This document shows, one piece after another, positions 1 to 7,195 of a DNA stretch of 37,454 nucleotides (position 1 is the first letter of the stretch; each line of letters opens with the position of its first letter). The notes under the pieces are model-generated. The model made no database searches. It was not told where the DNA came from and was given only the letters and a program-made list of their open reading frames with translations. Source of the stretch: an uncultured Clostridia bacterium (GTDB taxonomy: Bacteria; Bacillota; Clostridia; Christensenellales; Aristaeellaceae). The stretch covers positions 1-37,454 of the forward strand of contig CAKURR010000022.1 of NCBI GenBank assembly GCA_934675735.1, read 5' to 3'. The translations under genes and the position numbers were made by a program.

Positions 1-17
1 CCTTATTTGTTGGCTTT

Positions 18-26
18 ATTATATCA
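18..26 (-). promoter_or_regulatory. Possible leftward extended -10 promoter
   Basis: Read on the minus strand this is TGA-TATAAT, an extended -10 element (TG, one base, TATAAT) in an AT-rich stretch. No good -35 hexamer is visible, as is common with extended -10 promoters. It would drive transcription leftward out of the window, so its gene cannot be seen. Confidence 0.35.
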
Positions 27-240
27 TATTTTATTGTTTCGTTCATGGTTTCGATTAAATCAGAGGTTCCCTAGGTAATTAAGGGCAGGTTTCCCTGCCC
101 TGTGCAGACTGAGTTTTGCCAGACTTGTAAATGAATTTGCGCATAATACTTGACGGTACCGAGAAAGCAAACCGAAAGATAAACAACGACAAGAAAAATA
201 AAAAAGCGCTTGCCGGTGCCCTACGCCTTCAAAATTCCCA
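27..240. other. Intergenic region without a recognisable gene
   Basis: This stretch holds no convincing coding frame. The short open frame that begins at 131 runs into the terminator and across the end of the convergent regulator gene, has no ribosome binding site, and does not look like a protein. One small dyad is visible: GGGCAG at 83-88 pairs with CTGCCC at 95-100 around a six-base loop. Its role is unknown; it could belong to a leader or to the end of a transcript from outside the window. Confidence 0.4.
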
Positions 241-243
241 AAG

Positions 244-296
244 AAGAGCCGAGACTCATCTCCATCCTACGGAGTTGAGTCTCGGCTCTTTTCATA
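244..296. terminator. Strong bidirectional terminator
   Basis: AAGAGCCGAGACTCA (244-258) pairs perfectly with TGAGTCTCGGCTCTT (276-290), a 15-bp stem. On the plus strand TT and then a T/C-rich tract follow. On the minus strand TTCTTTGG follows. It lies 57 bases beyond the stop of the leftward regulator gene and most likely ends that transcript. Confidence 0.85.
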
Positions 297-347
297 TCTC
301 TCTACATTCTCTTTCTACGTTCCCGGTTATCTCACACCTTCGCCGCC

Positions 348-2156
348 TTATTTTTCTGCGTCTTTCTCCACAATCGCCTCCGCGCCGAGCATGCGCCAGA
401 GCGTCGTGCGGCTGATACCCAGCTGTTTGGCGGCGAGGGTTTTGTTGCCGACCTGCATTTCGACGGTTTTCACGGCAATATCGCGGTTGATTTCGCTGAG
501 CGTTCGGCCTTCGATGCGAATGCCCGCGTTTGTCGTTGTGCTGCGCAGGAGGGTGCGTTCCTTGGCGAGCAACTCCGCCGTGGCCGAAGAGCGAATATAG
601 GACGAGGTTTCCAGCGTCGCCAGCTCGTGCAGCACGTGCTTGAACTGGGTGTAATTCTGCGGCCAGTCGTAGCGGCGAAGCTGTTCGACGGCGGTCGGTT
701 CGAAGCCGGAGATCTGCTTGCCCAGCTCGTAATTCAGGCTGTTCAGATACAGGCTTGCCAGCGAGGGAATCTCATCGACGCGGCTGCGGAGCGTCGGCAG
801 GCGGAGGGTCAGCATGCCCAGCTCGGAGGCAAAGCGCCTGCCCACCTCCGGCACGGGCGCGCCCTCCCGACAATCGCAGGTGAACAGCAGGCGTTCGCGC
901 CGCACCATCTCGGTGTCGTGGATGGCGGACAGCAGCTCCTTCTGCCGCAGAGCGGGCATATCCTCCAGATGCTGAAAATAGACTGTGCTGCCGCTGCTGT
1001 TGAGGGGCGAGGAATGGTGGCTGAACAGGTAATCCCAGCTCTTTTCATCCATCACCGTGCAGTCGATGACGACCAGCGGGTTGTTGTGCAGGCTGCTGTG
1101 CAGATAGATGGCGCGGGCAATCTGTTCTTTGCCCGTGCCCGGCTCGCCGAAAATCATCACCGGCTGGCGGGAGATGGCGATGGAACCCAGCCGCTGCTCC
1201 AATTCGCCCATCGCGCCCGTGATGCTGTAAAAGCTGTTGGTGAACAGGTATTCGCATTCCGTCTTGTTGAGCGAGCGAATGCCGAGCTTGCCGCTGCGCA
1301 TGGGAATCTGCGTGGGCTGCTGGTGAAAGACGGCGTAGCGCACGTGGTCGATGGTCATCGTGTGCGCGCTGACGGTGGTCAGCAGGTTGTGGTTATGATA
1401 ATAAAAGCGAAGCTGGGAATGCAGCGGGATTTCCGGAATGCGCGCGCGCAGGGCGGCAATCAGCTCGTCGGATGGATTATCCGGCCGACTGTAATAGACA
1501 CTGCCGTCCTGCCGGAGGACGATGGTGTTGCTGCCCTCATATTCCACCAGCTTGCGCAGGAAGTGGTTTTCCCGACGCAGCCGGTGGAAGATTTGGCCCT
1601 GCTCCTTGGCCCGCGAAAGGGCCAGCTCGACGCTTTCCGCGCCGGAGGTAATCAAAAACGGCGTAACGCCCATCTGTTGGGCGATGGTGTGCGTCACCAC
1701 GTCGCAGATGACGATGCGGCAGCCGCTGCGGCTCAGGCGGCGCAAGGCGCTTTCCGCCTCGTCCGTGTTATGCACGGTCACGATTTCGATGTCATAGCGC
1801 AGCAAATCGCAGAGGGTGTGGGCGGATTCCGTGATGTTTTTGAAGCCGACGATGGCGTATCGGTCGGCATAATTCTGCGCCAGCCGAATGGAGCGGAGAA
1901 TATCATACATCGACAGCTCGATTTCAACGACGGGCAGCTCCGTGATGCTGCGGATGAGCTCCGCCGTGCCGCCGCGGGAGATGACGGCGTCGTAGTCATC
2001 CTGCACGCAGTCGCGGACGATCTGCGCGCCGTCCTCCAAATCGCCCAGCCGAATATCCAGATTGATATCGTCGTGCGCCTCCGCAGCGCGTTCCAACGCG
2101 GTTTTCATGCCCTCGTAGGGGGCGATGGCCAAAATGTGGGCGATGCGCTTCTCCAT
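348..2156 (-). CDS. PrpR-type transcriptional regulator with degenerate AAA+ domain
   Basis: The 602-residue protein has the layout of PrpR-like enhancer-binding proteins. A PrpR_N-type sensor covers about residues 5-185, a linker/PAS-like part about 200-285, an AAA+ domain about 310-530, and a Fis-type helix-turn-helix about 570-590 (NKTLAAKQLGISRTTLWRML). The Walker A motif is present (GEPGTGKE, 337-344). The loop that should carry GAFTGA, the sigma-54 contact, is missing: about 20 residues are lost between CTVMDEKS and GSTVYF. The Walker B acidic pair is replaced (FQHLEDMP where FLDEIGDMP is usual). So it is unlikely to hydrolyse ATP or open sigma-54 promoters, and probably works as a ligand-controlled DNA-binding regulator with ordinary RNA polymerase. 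It is divergent from the acid-sugar operon, which is its likely target. The start follows AAAGGAACAACCTGCC. Family assignment is firm; the effector is unknown. Confidence 0.85.
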   Translation of the reverse strand: MEKRIAHILAIAPYEGMKTALERAAEAHDDINLDIRLGDLEDGAQIVRDCVQDDYDAVISRGGTAELIRSITELPVVEIELSMYDILRSIRLAQNYADRYAIVGFKNITESAHTLCDLLRYDIEIVTVHNTDEAESALRRLSRSGCRIVICDVVTHTIAQQMGVTPFLITSGAESVELALSRAKEQGQIFHRLRRENHFLRKLVEYEGSNTIVLRQDGSVYYSRPDNPSDELIAALRARIPEIPLHSQLRFYYHNHNLLTTVSAHTMTIDHVRYAVFHQQPTQIPMRSGKLGIRSLNKTECEYLFTNSFYSITGAMGELEQRLGSIAISRQPVMIFGEPGTGKEQIARAIYLHSSLHNNPLVVIDCTVMDEKSWDYLFSHHSSPLNSSGSTVYFQHLEDMPALRQKELLSAIHDTEMVRRERLLFTCDCREGAPVPEVGRRFASELGMLTLRLPTLRSRVDEIPSLASLYLNSLNYELGKQISGFEPTAVEQLRRYDWPQNYTQFKHVLHELATLETSSYIRSSATAELLAKERTLLRSTTTNAGIRIEGRTLSEINRDIAVKTVEMQVGNKTLAAKQLGISRTTLWRMLGAEAIVEKDAEK

Positions 2157-2361
2157 GGCAGGTTGTTCCTTTCGGAAATTGTTTTTGTTTTATAAGAAAT
2201 TGCAATAAATCGGCCGCGTATGCAGAAATTCGAGTTTTTACAAACTTTGGCGGAAATGAAAGCGGCCTCAGGCTGCTTTTTGTTCACATTGCAGGGCTTC
2301 ATCGGACGGTCGAGACAAAGCGTATAAAAACATCGTTTGTTTTTATGCGGCCCATGCTTGT

Positions 2362-2390
2362 ATTGTATCATATTGAAACACTTTTGTCAC
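2362..2390 (-). promoter_or_regulatory. Promoter of the PrpR-type regulator
   Basis: On the minus strand GTGACA (2385-2390) and TACAAT (2362-2367) are separated by exactly 17 bases. It would start a leader of about 200 nt ahead of the regulator gene. The hexamers lie inside the TTGAAACAC...GTGTTTCAA dyad, so the regulator could control its own gene. Confidence 0.6.
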
Positions 2391-2479
2391 TTGAAAAGTG
2401 GTGTGTTTCAAATTAAAACGCTATTTGGGACACTTTTTCGCGTGATTTGCATCTGTGTTTCATTTTTTAACGTTTCAAC
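2373..2479. promoter_or_regulatory. Cluster of GTTTCA operator-like motifs
   Basis: TTGAAACAC (2373-2381) faces GTGTTTCAA (2403-2411). Inside it CACTTTT (2379-2385) faces AAAAGTG (2394-2400), giving a long imperfect dyad. Two more copies in direct orientation, GTGTTTCAT (2455-2463) and CGTTTCAAC (2471-2479), continue toward the operon promoter. The spacing and the divergent arrangement suggest binding sites for the adjacent regulator. This is inference from sequence pattern only. Confidence 0.55.
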
Positions 2480-2490
2480 TGTCATATCGG

Positions 2491-2519
2491 CTGGTTTTTT
2501 GACGGAATTTTTATATAAT
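2491..2519 (+). promoter_or_regulatory. Putative activator-dependent promoter of the acid-sugar operon
   Basis: A perfect -10 (TATAAT, 2514-2519) has only CTGGTT at the correct -35 distance (2491-2496). A TTGACG at 2499-2504 is too close (9-bp spacer). A good -10 with a poor -35 suits an activated promoter; the nearest GTTTCA motif ends 12 bases upstream of the -35. No sigma-54 GG/GC pair at -24/-12 was found. Confidence 0.5.
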
Positions 2520-2579
2520 CAGAGTAGAAGCAGACGAAATACGAAGGAGCCGATGCGTTCCGACAGAAGAAGGTGCCTC

Positions 2580-3851
2580 ATGATTAAACTGTTCATCATC
2601 GCCGATGACTTCACCGGTGCGCTGGATACCGGGGTTCAGCTGGCCGCACAGGGGGCCAAGACCCGCGTTATCACCAATCCGGAGGCCGATTTTTCCAAAA
2701 TCGGGAGCGAGGTCAGCGTGCTGGTGCTGGACGCCGAAACGCGACACCTCAGCGCAGGGGAAGCTTACGACATTGTTTTCCGCGCGGTGCGGCAGGCGGC
2801 CGCACTCGGCGTTCCTTACATCTATAAAAAGACGGATTCTGCCCTTCGCGGCAACATTGGCGCGGAGCTGCACGCGGTGCTCAGCGCCAGCGGCTACGGG
2901 CAGCTGCCCTTTCTGCCGGCCTTCCCGCAGATGGGGCGCACGACCTCGGGCGGCGTGCATTACATTTCCGGCACGCCGGTCGCCGAGAGTGTTTTCGGGC
3001 TGGACCCGTTCGAGCCCGTCCGCCACTCGGATGTGGCCGCGCTTATCAACGAGCAATGCGAAATTCCGGTGACAAACTGCCCGCCGCTGACGGAGTTCGG
3101 CCCGCTGAGCGACACAAACGGCATTGTGGTGTACGACGCGGAGACGGAAGAGGATTTGGCCGTTGCGGGCAGGCGGCTGTTTGAGGCAGGGCGGCTGCAT
3201 GTGATGGCGGGCTGCGCGGGCTTTGGCGCCATCCTGCCCGAGCTGCTCGGGCTGAACATCCACAAAACGAACCTGCCGAAGCTGGATGAGCGGCTGCTGG
3301 TGCTCTGCGGCAGTGTGAACCCGATTACCGTCGGGCAGGTTGCCCACGCGGAGGAGAACGGCTTTGCGCACATCCGCATGACGCCCGCGCAGAAGCTGAC
3401 CGCCGGCTACTTTGCCACGGAAGAGGGCCGCATGGCAGTCAAGTGCTGGGAAAAGACGCTGGCGCAGAACGCGGCCTGCATCATCGACGGCAACGACGAG
3501 GGGGATAACACCCCGACCGCCGATTACGCCAGGGCGCACGGCATGACGATTGACGACATCCGCGTGAACATCTCCGGCGCGCTGGGAAACATCATGATGC
3601 AGCTGTTTGACAGCCCGTTTGTCGGCACGCTGCTCATCACGGGCGGCGACACGCTGCTGCAATGCATGAACAGCGTCGGCGTGCACGAGATGGAGCCGAT
3701 CGGCGAACTGTTCGCGGGCGTGGTGCTCTCCCGCTTCACGCTGGGCGGGCGCACACGATTTGTCATTTCAAAATCCGGCGGCTTCGGCGGCGAAACCCTG
3801 CTGACCGATCTCGCGCGGATGATACGGACACCGGAGGAGAAAGAAGCATGA
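2580..3851 (+). CDS. Four-carbon acid sugar kinase family protein (DUF1537/OtnK-like)
   Basis: The 423-residue protein starts MIKLFIIADDFTGA, the hallmark N-terminus of the DUF1537 kinase family (acid-binding domain first, nucleotide-binding domain second). The C-terminal half has ITGGDTLLQ and the closing SKSGGFGG motif typical of the nucleotide-binding part. Known members phosphorylate the terminal hydroxyl of D-threonate, L-threonate or D-erythronate with ATP. The start at 2580 is chosen because family members begin at this motif and AGAAGG lies six bases upstream; ATG 2553 is possible but has poorer spacing, and the frame upstream of it is promoter DNA. It is the first gene of the operon, and its stop overlaps the next start (ATGA). 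The pairing with a PdxA2-type enzyme downstream supports an acid-sugar 4-phosphate route. The exact substrate cannot be told from sequence. Confidence 0.9.
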   Translation: MIKLFIIADDFTGALDTGVQLAAQGAKTRVITNPEADFSKIGSEVSVLVLDAETRHLSAGEAYDIVFRAVRQAAALGVPYIYKKTDSALRGNIGAELHAVLSASGYGQLPFLPAFPQMGRTTSGGVHYISGTPVAESVFGLDPFEPVRHSDVAALINEQCEIPVTNCPPLTEFGPLSDTNGIVVYDAETEEDLAVAGRRLFEAGRLHVMAGCAGFGAILPELLGLNIHKTNLPKLDERLLVLCGSVNPITVGQVAHAEENGFAHIRMTPAQKLTAGYFATEEGRMAVKCWEKTLAQNAACIIDGNDEGDNTPTADYARAHGMTIDDIRVNISGALGNIMMQLFDSPFVGTLLITGGDTLLQCMNSVGVHEMEPIGELFAGVVLSRFTLGGRTRFVISKSGGFGGETLLTDLARMIRTPEEKEA

Positions 3852-5011
3852 TGAATTATCCCAAACTGCCGGGGCTGACACCGGACGGACGCATTTACGC
3901 CAACGAGGATATGGGCACGCTGGAGGCTTTCCTCCCGACGGGCGGCTATCCGACCGCTCACGCGCCCGCGCTGCTGGAGCTGACGGACGGCACGCTGCTC
4001 TGCGCGTGGTTCGGCGGCACGTATGAGGGCAGCGCGGATATCCGCATCATCTGTTCCCGCCTTGAGCCGGAGAGCGGCCGCTGGACGGAGCCGGTCGATA
4101 TTTCCGGCGATCCGAACCGCAGCGAGCAGAATCCCTCGCTTTTTAATGGGCCGGACGGCGCCGTGTGGGCCGTTTACACCGCCCAGCTCGACCGACAGGC
4201 GGGGAAGGACAACATGCAGTTCACTTCCCAAATCCGCTGCCAGAAGAGCACGGACGGCGGCAGAACGTGGGGCGCATATGAGACGCTGTTTGCGCGCGAG
4301 GGCAGCTTCTGCCGACAGCCGATTCAGGTGCTGAGCAGCGGACGCTGGATTTTCGCCAACTGGCTGTGCACCGATTCCGTTGACGGCCTTTCCGGCGACC
4401 CGACCGCCTTCCAGATTTCCGACGATCGGGGCAAAACCTGGCGGCAGGCAGACATGCCGGAGAGCAACGGCCGCGTGCACGCCAACGTCGTGGAGCTGGG
4501 CAATGGCCGTCTGGCGGCGTTCATGCGCAGCCGCGAAGCCGATTTCATCTATCGAAGCGAATCGCTTGACTGGGGCGACAGCTGGAGCAAACCCGTGCCC
4601 ACACCGCTGCCCAACAACAATTCTTCCATCAGCGCCGTTCGGCTGCAAAGCGGCCGCATCGCGATTGCCTACAACCCGACCTGCACGCCCGAACCCGTTT
4701 CCGGCAAGGCGGCGTGGCCGGGCCTGCGCTGCCCCGTGGCCGTTGCGCTCTCCGAGGACGGCGGCCTGACCTTCCCGCTCATCCGCTGGATGGAGCGCGG
4801 CGAAGGCTTCATGGGCGAAGAAAACAAGACGAACAATCGTCAATACGAATACCCCTATCTGATGCAGAGCCGCGACGGCATGCTGCATCTGGCTTATGCC
4901 GCTTACACCCGCAAGGGCGTGAAATATATGCGTTTCAGCGAAGCGGACGTGATGGGCAGCAAGCGCGAGCGCGTCGGGCTGTATAACCCGACCGCAGCCC
5001 GGGCCCGATAA
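3848..5011 (+). CDS. Cytoplasmic sialidase-fold (BNR/Asp-box) protein, COG4692-like
   Basis: This 387-residue protein carries four Asp-box-like repeats: STDGGRTW (134-141), SDDRGKTW (191-198), SLDWGDSW (239-245) and SEDGGLTF (302-309), each marking a blade of a six-bladed beta-propeller. The segment around NNRQYEYPYLMQSRDG (329-344) is typical of the predicted-neuraminidase (BNR_2) group. There is no signal peptide or anchor, so the substrate would be met inside the cell. GGAGG lies 10 bases upstream, and the start overlaps the kinase stop by four bases, so the two genes are translationally coupled. In an operon without sialic-acid genes it is unlikely to act on sialic acid. More likely it opens or hydrolyses a glycoside, ester or lactone of the acid sugar that the operon consumes. 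The reaction is unknown. Confidence 0.8.
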   Translation: MMNYPKLPGLTPDGRIYANEDMGTLEAFLPTGGYPTAHAPALLELTDGTLLCAWFGGTYEGSADIRIICSRLEPESGRWTEPVDISGDPNRSEQNPSLFNGPDGAVWAVYTAQLDRQAGKDNMQFTSQIRCQKSTDGGRTWGAYETLFAREGSFCRQPIQVLSSGRWIFANWLCTDSVDGLSGDPTAFQISDDRGKTWRQADMPESNGRVHANVVELGNGRLAAFMRSREADFIYRSESLDWGDSWSKPVPTPLPNNNSSISAVRLQSGRIAIAYNPTCTPEPVSGKAAWPGLRCPVAVALSEDGGLTFPLIRWMERGEGFMGEENKTNNRQYEYPYLMQSRDGMLHLAYAAYTRKGVKYMRFSEADVMGSKRERVGLYNPTAARAR

Positions 5012-5026
5012 TGCAGGAGGAAAGTT

Positions 5027-6196
5027 ATGCTGACGAAATACAATCTGAAAATGCCGCATGCCGTTTACGGCGGCGAAAACGCGATGGACAACATCACCGC
5101 CATCATCAAGGCGACGGGCGCGAAGAAGGTCGCCATGTTCACCGATAAGGGCATCGAGGGCTGCGGCCTGTTTGCTCTGCCGGAGGCGGCGGTCAAGGCC
5201 GGCGGCGTGGAATATTACGTGCTCGACGAGCTTCAGCCCGAACCGACCTATATGGCCGTTCAGGCGCTGATCGACCAGTTCAAGGCGGACGGCGCGGATT
5301 TGATTGTGGCCTGCGGCGGCGGCAGCGTGATGGACGCGGCCAAGCTGGCCAGCGTGCTGGTCACGGACGAATACGGCGTGAAGGAGCTGCTGGATAACCC
5401 GGGCATGGCGAAAAAGTGCGTGCCCATCGTGCTCATTCCGACCACGGCGGGCACGGGCGCGGAGGTCACGCCCAACGCCATCGTGGCCGTGCCGGAGAAG
5501 GAGCTGAAGGTCGGCATCGTCAACGAAAACATGATTGCCGATTACGTCATCCTCGACGCGCGCATGATCAAGCACCTGCCGATGGGCATTGCCGCGGCGA
5601 CGGGCGTGGACGCGCTGGCGCATGCGATTGAGTGCTTTACCTCCAACAAGGCGAACCCGTTCTCCGACACGTTTGCGCTGGAGGCGCTCGACCTGATTCT
5701 GGAAAACATCGTGCCCGCCTGCACCGACAGCGAGGCGATGGAAGCAAAGAACAAGATGCAGATTGCCGCGTTCTACGCGGGCATCGCCATCACCGCTTCC
5801 GGCACGACGGGCGTGCACGCGCTGTCCTACCCGCTGGGCGGCAAGTATCATGTGCCGCACGGCATTTCCAACGCGGTGCTGCTGATTCCGGTGATGAAGT
5901 TCAACATGGGCTGCGAAGCCTTTGCCGAGCGCCTTGCGCTGGCCTATGACCGTTGCGCGCACGACGGCAGCGCCTGCAAGACAGTCGCCGAGAAGGCGGA
6001 GTGGATCATCGCCAAGATGGACGCGATTGTCGCCACGCTGCAAATTCCGGAGAGCTTCAAGGCCAAGTACACCATCCCGCAGCAGGACCTCGAGGGTCTG
6101 GTTGCGGCGGGCATGCAGGTGACGCGCCTGCTGGTCAACAACATGCGCGAAATCGGTCCGGACGACGCGCGCGCCATTTATCAGACGATTATGTAA
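5027..6196 (+). CDS. Iron-containing alcohol dehydrogenase
   Basis: The 389-residue protein is full length for group III alcohol dehydrogenases. It has the NAD-binding GGGSVMDAAK (97-106), the PTTAGTGAEVT segment (138-148), and the four metal ligands expected from FucO-type enzymes: D195 and H199 in DALAHAIE, H264 in GVHALSYPLGG, and H278 in YHVPHG. It should interconvert a carbonyl and an alcohol with NAD(H). In this operon it may oxidise a hydroxyl of the imported sugar acid before cleavage, or reduce the aldehyde released by the DapA-family enzyme. It follows the Asp-box gene after 15 bases with a perfect AGGAGG. The family is sure; the substrate is not. Confidence 0.92.
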   Translation: MLTKYNLKMPHAVYGGENAMDNITAIIKATGAKKVAMFTDKGIEGCGLFALPEAAVKAGGVEYYVLDELQPEPTYMAVQALIDQFKADGADLIVACGGGSVMDAAKLASVLVTDEYGVKELLDNPGMAKKCVPIVLIPTTAGTGAEVTPNAIVAVPEKELKVGIVNENMIADYVILDARMIKHLPMGIAAATGVDALAHAIECFTSNKANPFSDTFALEALDLILENIVPACTDSEAMEAKNKMQIAAFYAGIAITASGTTGVHALSYPLGGKYHVPHGISNAVLLIPVMKFNMGCEAFAERLALAYDRCAHDGSACKTVAEKAEWIIAKMDAIVATLQIPESFKAKYTIPQQDLEGLVAAGMQVTRLLVNNMREIGPDDARAIYQTIM

Positions 6197-6201
6197 CCGC
6201 C

Positions 6202-6228
6202 CTTCCGCCGCCCCAAAGGGGACGGAAG
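6202..6228 (+). other. Intercistronic stem-loop between the dehydrogenase and aldolase genes
   Basis: CTTCCG (6202-6207) pairs with CGGAAG (6223-6228), and CCCC (6211-6214) with GGGG (6218-6221) around AAA. No T-run follows, so it is not a normal terminator. It may mark an RNA processing or stability point in the operon mRNA. Confidence 0.5.
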
Positions 6229-6268
6229 CTGAAACCACAACCGACATCGACAAAAGGAGAAATTCCCG

Positions 6269-7177
6269 ATGAAGCAGGTCGAAATCAAGGGCATTATCCC
6301 TCCGATTATCACTCCGTTCAACGAGGACGAGAGCATCAACGTGCAGGAACTTCGCGCGCAGGTCAACCGCCTGATTGCGGGCGGCGTGCATGCGCTGTTC
6401 CCCTTCGGCACGAACGGCGAGGGCTACATCCTCAACGGTGAGGAAAAGAAGCTGGTGCTGGAAACGGTCATCGAGGAGACCAACGGCCGCGTGCCGATTT
6501 ACGCGGGCACGGGCTGCATCTCCACCAAGGAGACCGTTGCGCAGAGCAAAATGGCGATGGATATGGGCGCGGACGTGCTCTCCATCATCACGCCGAGCTT
6601 TGCGGCGGCCAGCCAAAACGAGCTGTATGAGCACTACAAGGCGGTCGCCGAAGCGGTGGATATGCCCATCGTGCTCTACAACATTCCGGCGCGCACGGGC
6701 AACGCGCTTGCGCCCGCAACGGTCGCCAAGCTGGCGCAGATTGAAAACATCGTCGGCGCGAAGGATTCCAGCGGCAATTTCACCAACATTCTGGGCTACA
6801 TCGACGCGGGCAAAAGCAAGCAGAATGGAAAATTCTCCACCCTTTCGGGCAACGACCAGCTGATTGTCTGGACGCTGCTGGCGGGCGGCACGGGCGGCAT
6901 CGCGGGCTGCGCGAACATTTATCCGCACACGATGGCCTCCATCTACGACCTGTTCATGGCGGGCAAAATCGAGGAAGCGAAGGCAGCGAACGCCTCCATC
7001 CAGTCCTTCCGCGCCTGCTTCAAATACGGCAACCCGAACACCATCGTCAAGACGGCCGTCCGCCTGCTGGGCTACAACGTCGGTCTGTGCCGCGCGCCGT
7101 TCAATCAGGTGCCGGAAGAGGGCCTCGAGGCCATCAAGAAAGTGCTGGCCGAGAACGCCGCCAAGGGCATGTGCTAA
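6269..7177 (+). CDS. DapA/NanA-family Schiff-base aldolase or dehydratase
   Basis: This 302-residue TIM-barrel protein has the class I pyruvate-type aldolase core: Schiff-base lysine K165 in VGAKDSSGN, catalytic Y137 in YNIPARTG, and FGTNGE (46-51) where dihydrodipicolinate synthases have GTTGE. The T-to-N change, and the absence of lysine-pathway neighbours, argue against a housekeeping DapA. The family also includes enzymes that cleave or dehydrate 2-keto-3-deoxy acid sugars, which fits the context: a keto-acid formed in this pathway would be split to pyruvate or another 2-keto acid plus an aldehyde. The start is set by AAAAGGAG nine bases upstream. It is co-directional with, and 72 bases after, the dehydrogenase. 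The precise reaction is not predictable. Confidence 0.88.
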   Translation: MKQVEIKGIIPPIITPFNEDESINVQELRAQVNRLIAGGVHALFPFGTNGEGYILNGEEKKLVLETVIEETNGRVPIYAGTGCISTKETVAQSKMAMDMGADVLSIITPSFAAASQNELYEHYKAVAEAVDMPIVLYNIPARTGNALAPATVAKLAQIENIVGAKDSSGNFTNILGYIDAGKSKQNGKFSTLSGNDQLIVWTLLAGGTGGIAGCANIYPHTMASIYDLFMAGKIEEAKAANASIQSFRACFKYGNPNTIVKTAVRLLGYNVGLCRAPFNQVPEEGLEAIKKVLAENAAKGMC

Positions 7178-7195
7178 AAGGGAGGAAGCAGCAAG

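Noticed and set aside
131..415. Small protein gene at the left end
   Set aside because: The frame crosses the terminator and the end of the convergent regulator gene, lacks a ribosome binding site and resembles no protein.
2200..2579. Sigma-54 promoter for the acid-sugar operon
   Set aside because: No properly spaced GG/GC -24/-12 pair was found, and the regulator lacks GAFTGA.
6269..7177. Housekeeping dihydrodipicolinate synthase
   Set aside because: No lysine-pathway genes nearby, and the GTTGE motif is changed to GTNGE; a catabolic aldolase/dehydratase is more likely.
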